This document shows positions 61,514 to 64,000 of a stretch of 64,000 nt of DNA, in pieces (position 1 is the first letter of the stretch; every line of letters begins with the position of its first letter). The notes beneath the pieces are model-generated. The model worked only from the letters and a program-made list of their open reading frames with translations. It was not told where the DNA came from and ran no database searches. The position numbers and the translations under genes are program-made. The stretch covers positions 783,543 through 847,542 of the forward strand of contig NZ_LMPP01000001.1 of assembly GCF_001423885.1 (NCBI RefSeq), in the 5' to 3' direction. Source of the DNA: Rathayibacter sp. Leaf185. Lineage in GTDB: Bacteria > Actinomycetota > Actinomycetes > Actinomycetales > Microbacteriaceae.

Positions 61514-63070
61514 TCAGCCGGGTTGGTCTGCTCGGTCGGACGCTCCTGCGGCACCTCGGCTCGGCTCCGCCAGCGCACCGGCGACCGCACGCCCGGCCCG
61601 CACGGCCGTCACGGCCCCGGCGAGCGTCGAGTTCGCGACGAGCGCCGTCGGCACCACCGCGTTGCCCGCGACGAGGAGCCCCTCGGTCCCCCACACCCGG
61701 CCGTCGGGATCGCAGACGCTCGTCCCGTCGTCCGCCGCTCCCATCCGCGCCGTGCCCGTGTAGTGCAGCGAAGCGCCGGCGTCGAGCAGGAGCGAGTCGC
61801 GCTCGGGGTCGAAGTCGCCCAGGCGGGCGCCCGCCACCGCCTGCGCCGCGCGGGCACGATCGATCATCTCGAGGTCGGCCGTGCTGTGGCCGAAGCGCAC
61901 GGTCATCCTCGGCAGGCCGGCGATGTCGGTCTCGGTTGTCGAGAACTCGATGCGGTTCTCGGCGCGCACCTCGGTCGGCACGTAGAGCGCGAGGGTCACC
62001 GCGTACTGCGTCGGCTCACCCTCGCCCGGATCGACCGGAGCCTGCATGATCTGCCCCTGGAACGGCTGCGACGCCCCGCTGTGGGGCAGCCAGCTCGCCG
62101 AGGTGGCCCACTCGCCCTCGAGAGGACGCGGAGGGCTGCCCGCTCCGAGAGCCTCGATGTCGACCAGCACCCGACCGGCGAGGAAGGCGTGCTCGTTGAG
62201 GTACCGGCCGAGCGCCGCTCCGCCCGCACCCGAGGCCGCGAGGAGCTGCGGGGTGCGGAAGGTGTCGGCGCACACGACCACGATCCCCGTGCGGACGACG
62301 TCCTCCGCGCCGTTCGCGATCGAGCGCAGTGCCACTCCGACCACCCGGCCGTCCTCGAGGAGGATGCGGGTCGCGAGTGACGAGTGCCTCAGCTCGACGC
62401 CGGGATCACCGCCCTGCTCGATCGGAGCGAAGACCGCGCCCGGGCCCGTGCGGGCCAGCCGCCCCTCGGCGTCCGGGTTGATCGAGACGGGCATGGCCTG
62501 CGGGTGCCGCCCCTCGGCGCTGACCGGGCCGAAGACCTCGTCGAGCACCTCGAGCACGCGATCGCCCACGCGATCGAGCGGGTAGGGCCCCGGATGCACC
62601 CGGAGCAGCCGCTGCGCCTCGGCGAGGTCGGCGGACCACTCGGCGGCGGGGATCGCCTCCGGCACCTCGTCGCCGAACGGCGTCGGCGCGGCGGCGGCCC
62701 AGTGCACGCTCATCCCGCCCAGGTTCCAGGCGATCGAGGCGCCGGGCATCTCGGACGCGTCGTGCCCGAAGTCGTTCAGCGTCCGCAGGCCCGCCGGCAC
62801 CGCGGCGAGATCGGCCGCCTCGCCGGCCGTCCGGGAGGCGCCGACGTACATGGCCTGATTGCCGGCGAAGGCGCGAGCGGCGAACCCGGCGCGCGCCTCG
62901 AGATCGGGGGTGTCGTGGAGGTGGTGCCCGTGGGCGCTGCCGAGCGGCGGGCCGGCGTCGATCAGGAGCAGTCGCGCTCCGGGGTGCGCAGCGCGCACGG
63001 TGGCCGCGACGACGGCGCCCATCAGCCCCGCGCCGACGATGACGACATCGGCGTCCTGCTCGGGTGTCAT
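61514..63070 (-). CDS. GMC-type FAD-dependent oxidoreductase
   Basis: The 518-aa protein has a dinucleotide-binding start DVVIVGAGLMGAVVAA, then GGMSVHWAAA. Near the C-terminus it has LHYTGTARMG and VANSTLAGAVTAV, which carry the probable catalytic His and Asn of the glucose-methanol-choline group. The overall look is close to pyranose oxidase/dehydrogenase-like members. It would oxidise an alcohol or sugar. The ATG at 63070 overlaps the ABC ATPase stop. It precedes the catabolic operon but is separated from it by the regulatory gap. Confidence 0.8.
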   Translation of the reverse strand: MTPEQDADVVIVGAGLMGAVVAATVRAAHPGARLLLIDAGPPLGSAHGHHLHDTPDLEARAGFAARAFAGNQAMYVGASRTAGEAADLAAVPAGLRTLNDFGHDASEMPGASIAWNLGGMSVHWAAAAPTPFGDEVPEAIPAAEWSADLAEAQRLLRVHPGPYPLDRVGDRVLEVLDEVFGPVSAEGRHPQAMPVSINPDAEGRLARTGPGAVFAPIEQGGDPGVELRHSSLATRILLEDGRVVGVALRSIANGAEDVVRTGIVVVCADTFRTPQLLAASGAGGAALGRYLNEHAFLAGRVLVDIEALGAGSPPRPLEGEWATSASWLPHSGASQPFQGQIMQAPVDPGEGEPTQYAVTLALYVPTEVRAENRIEFSTTETDIAGLPRMTVRFGHSTADLEMIDRARAAQAVAGARLGDFDPERDSLLLDAGASLHYTGTARMGAADDGTSVCDPDGRVWGTEGLLVAGNAVVPTALVANSTLAGAVTAVRAGRAVAGALAEPSRGAAGASDRADQPG

Positions 63071-63906
63071 GCAGTCGGCTCCGCGGCGTCGAGAGCGGCT
63101 CTCGCCTGCCGGCGCTCCGCCTGACGGGCGGGGTGCGCGACCGGCGCCGACATCAGCAGGCGCCGAGTGTACGGATGCCGCGGCTCGCCGGTGACGACGG
63201 CTGCGGATCCGGTCTCGATCACCTCGCCGTGCAGCAGCACCATCACGCGGTGGCTGATGCGCCGCACCACGCTGAGGTCGTGCGAGACGAAGAGCAGGGC
63301 GGCCCCCGACTCCTGCTGGATCTCGACGAGCAGGTCGAGCACGGCCGCCTGCGTGCGCAGGTCGAGGCCCGAGACCGGCTCGTCGCAGACGATCAGACGG
63401 GGGTCGAGCGCGAGGGCGCGCGCGATGGCGACCCGCTGGCGCTGCCCGCCCGAGAACTCGCGCGGCACCCGGCCGAGCGAGTCGGAGGGCAGGTGCACGC
63501 GGTCGAGGAGCTCGGTCAGCCTGCGGCGCGCCTGCGCGGGCGAGACGCCCTGCGCGATCAGCGGCTCGGCGAGGATCTGCTCGACGGTGAGGGCCGGATT
63601 GAGCGAGCTGTACGGGTCCTGGAACACCACCTGGATGTCCTTGCTCAGCGCACGGCGCTCCCGCGGGGCGGCGTGCTGGATCTCGCGGCCGTCGAAGCGG
63701 ATCGTGCCCGACTCGACCGGGGCGAGCCCCAGGATCGCCCGGCCGATCGTGGTCTTCCCGGATCCCGATTCACCGACGAGGCCCAGGGTCTCTCCGGCAC
63801 GGATCGTGCAGCTCACGCCCTTCAGCGCGGCGAAGGAGCGGCGCCGCAGCGGCCCGCCCGAGCGGAACACGACGTGGAGGTCGTCGATCTCGAGCAGTGC
63901 GGTCAC
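63067..63906 (-). CDS. Oligopeptide-type ABC transporter ATP-binding protein (DppF/OppF-like)
   Basis: The 279-aa protein has Walker A GESGSGKTT, signature FSGGQRQR, Walker B LIVCDEPVSGLD and switch His in FVSHDLSVV. RHPYTRRLL near the C-terminus is typical of the OppF/DppF group. It energises uptake of peptides or similar solutes. The GTG at 63906 overlaps the stop of the next gene out of the window (GTGA), so a fuller transporter operon continues beyond the edge. Confidence 0.9.
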   Translation of the reverse strand: MTALLEIDDLHVVFRSGGPLRRRSFAALKGVSCTIRAGETLGLVGESGSGKTTIGRAILGLAPVESGTIRFDGREIQHAAPRERRALSKDIQVVFQDPYSSLNPALTVEQILAEPLIAQGVSPAQARRRLTELLDRVHLPSDSLGRVPREFSGGQRQRVAIARALALDPRLIVCDEPVSGLDLRTQAAVLDLLVEIQQESGAALLFVSHDLSVVRRISHRVMVLLHGEVIETGSAAVVTGEPRHPYTRRLLMSAPVAHPARQAERRQARAALDAAEPTA

Positions 63907-64000
63907 GATCGGGTCTCCTCGGTGCGCGGGGCGGCGGAGTGGCCGGGAGCAGCCTCCGCCGTCACGAGATCGGGGCGGGGCTCGACATCGTCGAGCGTCG
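63903..64000 (-). CDS. C-terminal end of a preceding gene, cut by window edge
   Basis: The last 32 codons of a leftward frame end in a TGA at 63905-63903 that overlaps the GTG of the DppF-like gene. The visible tail is Glu/Pro/Ala-rich (RPDLVTAEAAPGHSAA). By operon habit it is likely the sister ATPase (DppD-like) or a permease. The identity cannot be confirmed here. Confidence 0.4.
   Translation of the reverse strand, partial: TLDDVEPRPDLVTAEAAPGHSAAPRTEETRS

Noticed and set aside
1-64000. tRNA or rRNA genes
   Set aside because: No cloverleaf-type TTCGA-containing arm set or rRNA-like conserved stretch was recognised by eye. A tRNAscan or rRNA model search would be decisive.

Overview
The window is very GC-rich, uses many GTG starts, and packs its genes into runs of overlapping stop/start codons. 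The gene families present (DUF222-HNH protein, PaaX and PucR regulators, CHAP and S8 secreted proteins with Thr-Pro linkers, paired FluC, MetNIQ) point to a high-GC actinobacterium. Microbacteriaceae, perhaps near Rathayibacter or Curtobacterium, is my inference. No rRNA, tRNA, CRISPR array, integrase or transposase was seen.

Region 1 (1-16.7 kb) is a surface polysaccharide locus. It holds two hexapeptide acetyltransferases, six or more glycosyltransferases including an Alg14/Alg13-like fusion, a Wzx flippase, a Wzy/ligase-type membrane protein, a Wzz-like chain-length protein, an SGNH lipoprotein and an unexpected condensation-fold acyltransferase. Two transcription units diverge from a roughly 490-bp control region at 9.8-10.3 kb. 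Region 2 (16.9-27.7 kb) encodes three secreted modular proteins, an S8 protease and two paralogous beta-helix proteins. All three end in a Thr-Pro linker and a similar Ig-like domain. The two beta-helix paralogues flank a PucR regulator, NCS1 permease and amidohydrolase set that looks like nucleobase or N-heterocycle salvage.

Region 3 (28.8-34.6 kb) is the most unusual part. A soluble three-module FtsK/SpoIIIE-type ATPase is followed by a helical protein with a ParB-like C-terminus, a 70-aa helical protein, a WXG100-like protein and a three-helix membrane protein. I cannot match this set to a described system. It resembles a minimal, rearranged relative of ESX/type VII components, without EccB, EccD, EccE or mycosin.

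Region 4 (34.8-54.5 kb) is mixed housekeeping and accessory content. It includes MetQNI, a DEAD-box helicase, a 2-hydroxyacid dehydrogenase, a Tat-exported intradiol dioxygenase-like lipoprotein, a membrane GGDEF-EAL protein, DUF222-HNH, a 980-aa secreted protein with seven Ig-like repeats, a NarL-type two-component system, UspA with two FluC proteins, and a CHAP protein. Region 5 (53.7-64 kb) has a PaaX-like regulator facing a catabolic operon: hydantoinase/oxoprolinase A and B, amidohydrolase, SnoaL-like, TIGR04076-like and luciferase-like monooxygenase. Next to it is a GMC oxidoreductase with an oligopeptide-type ABC transporter. The substrate cannot be read from the sequence.

Intergenic DNA carries several long hairpins at gene ends (20.9, 37.4, 45.7, 48.9 kb and smaller ones), which probably act as terminators or are REP-like elements.
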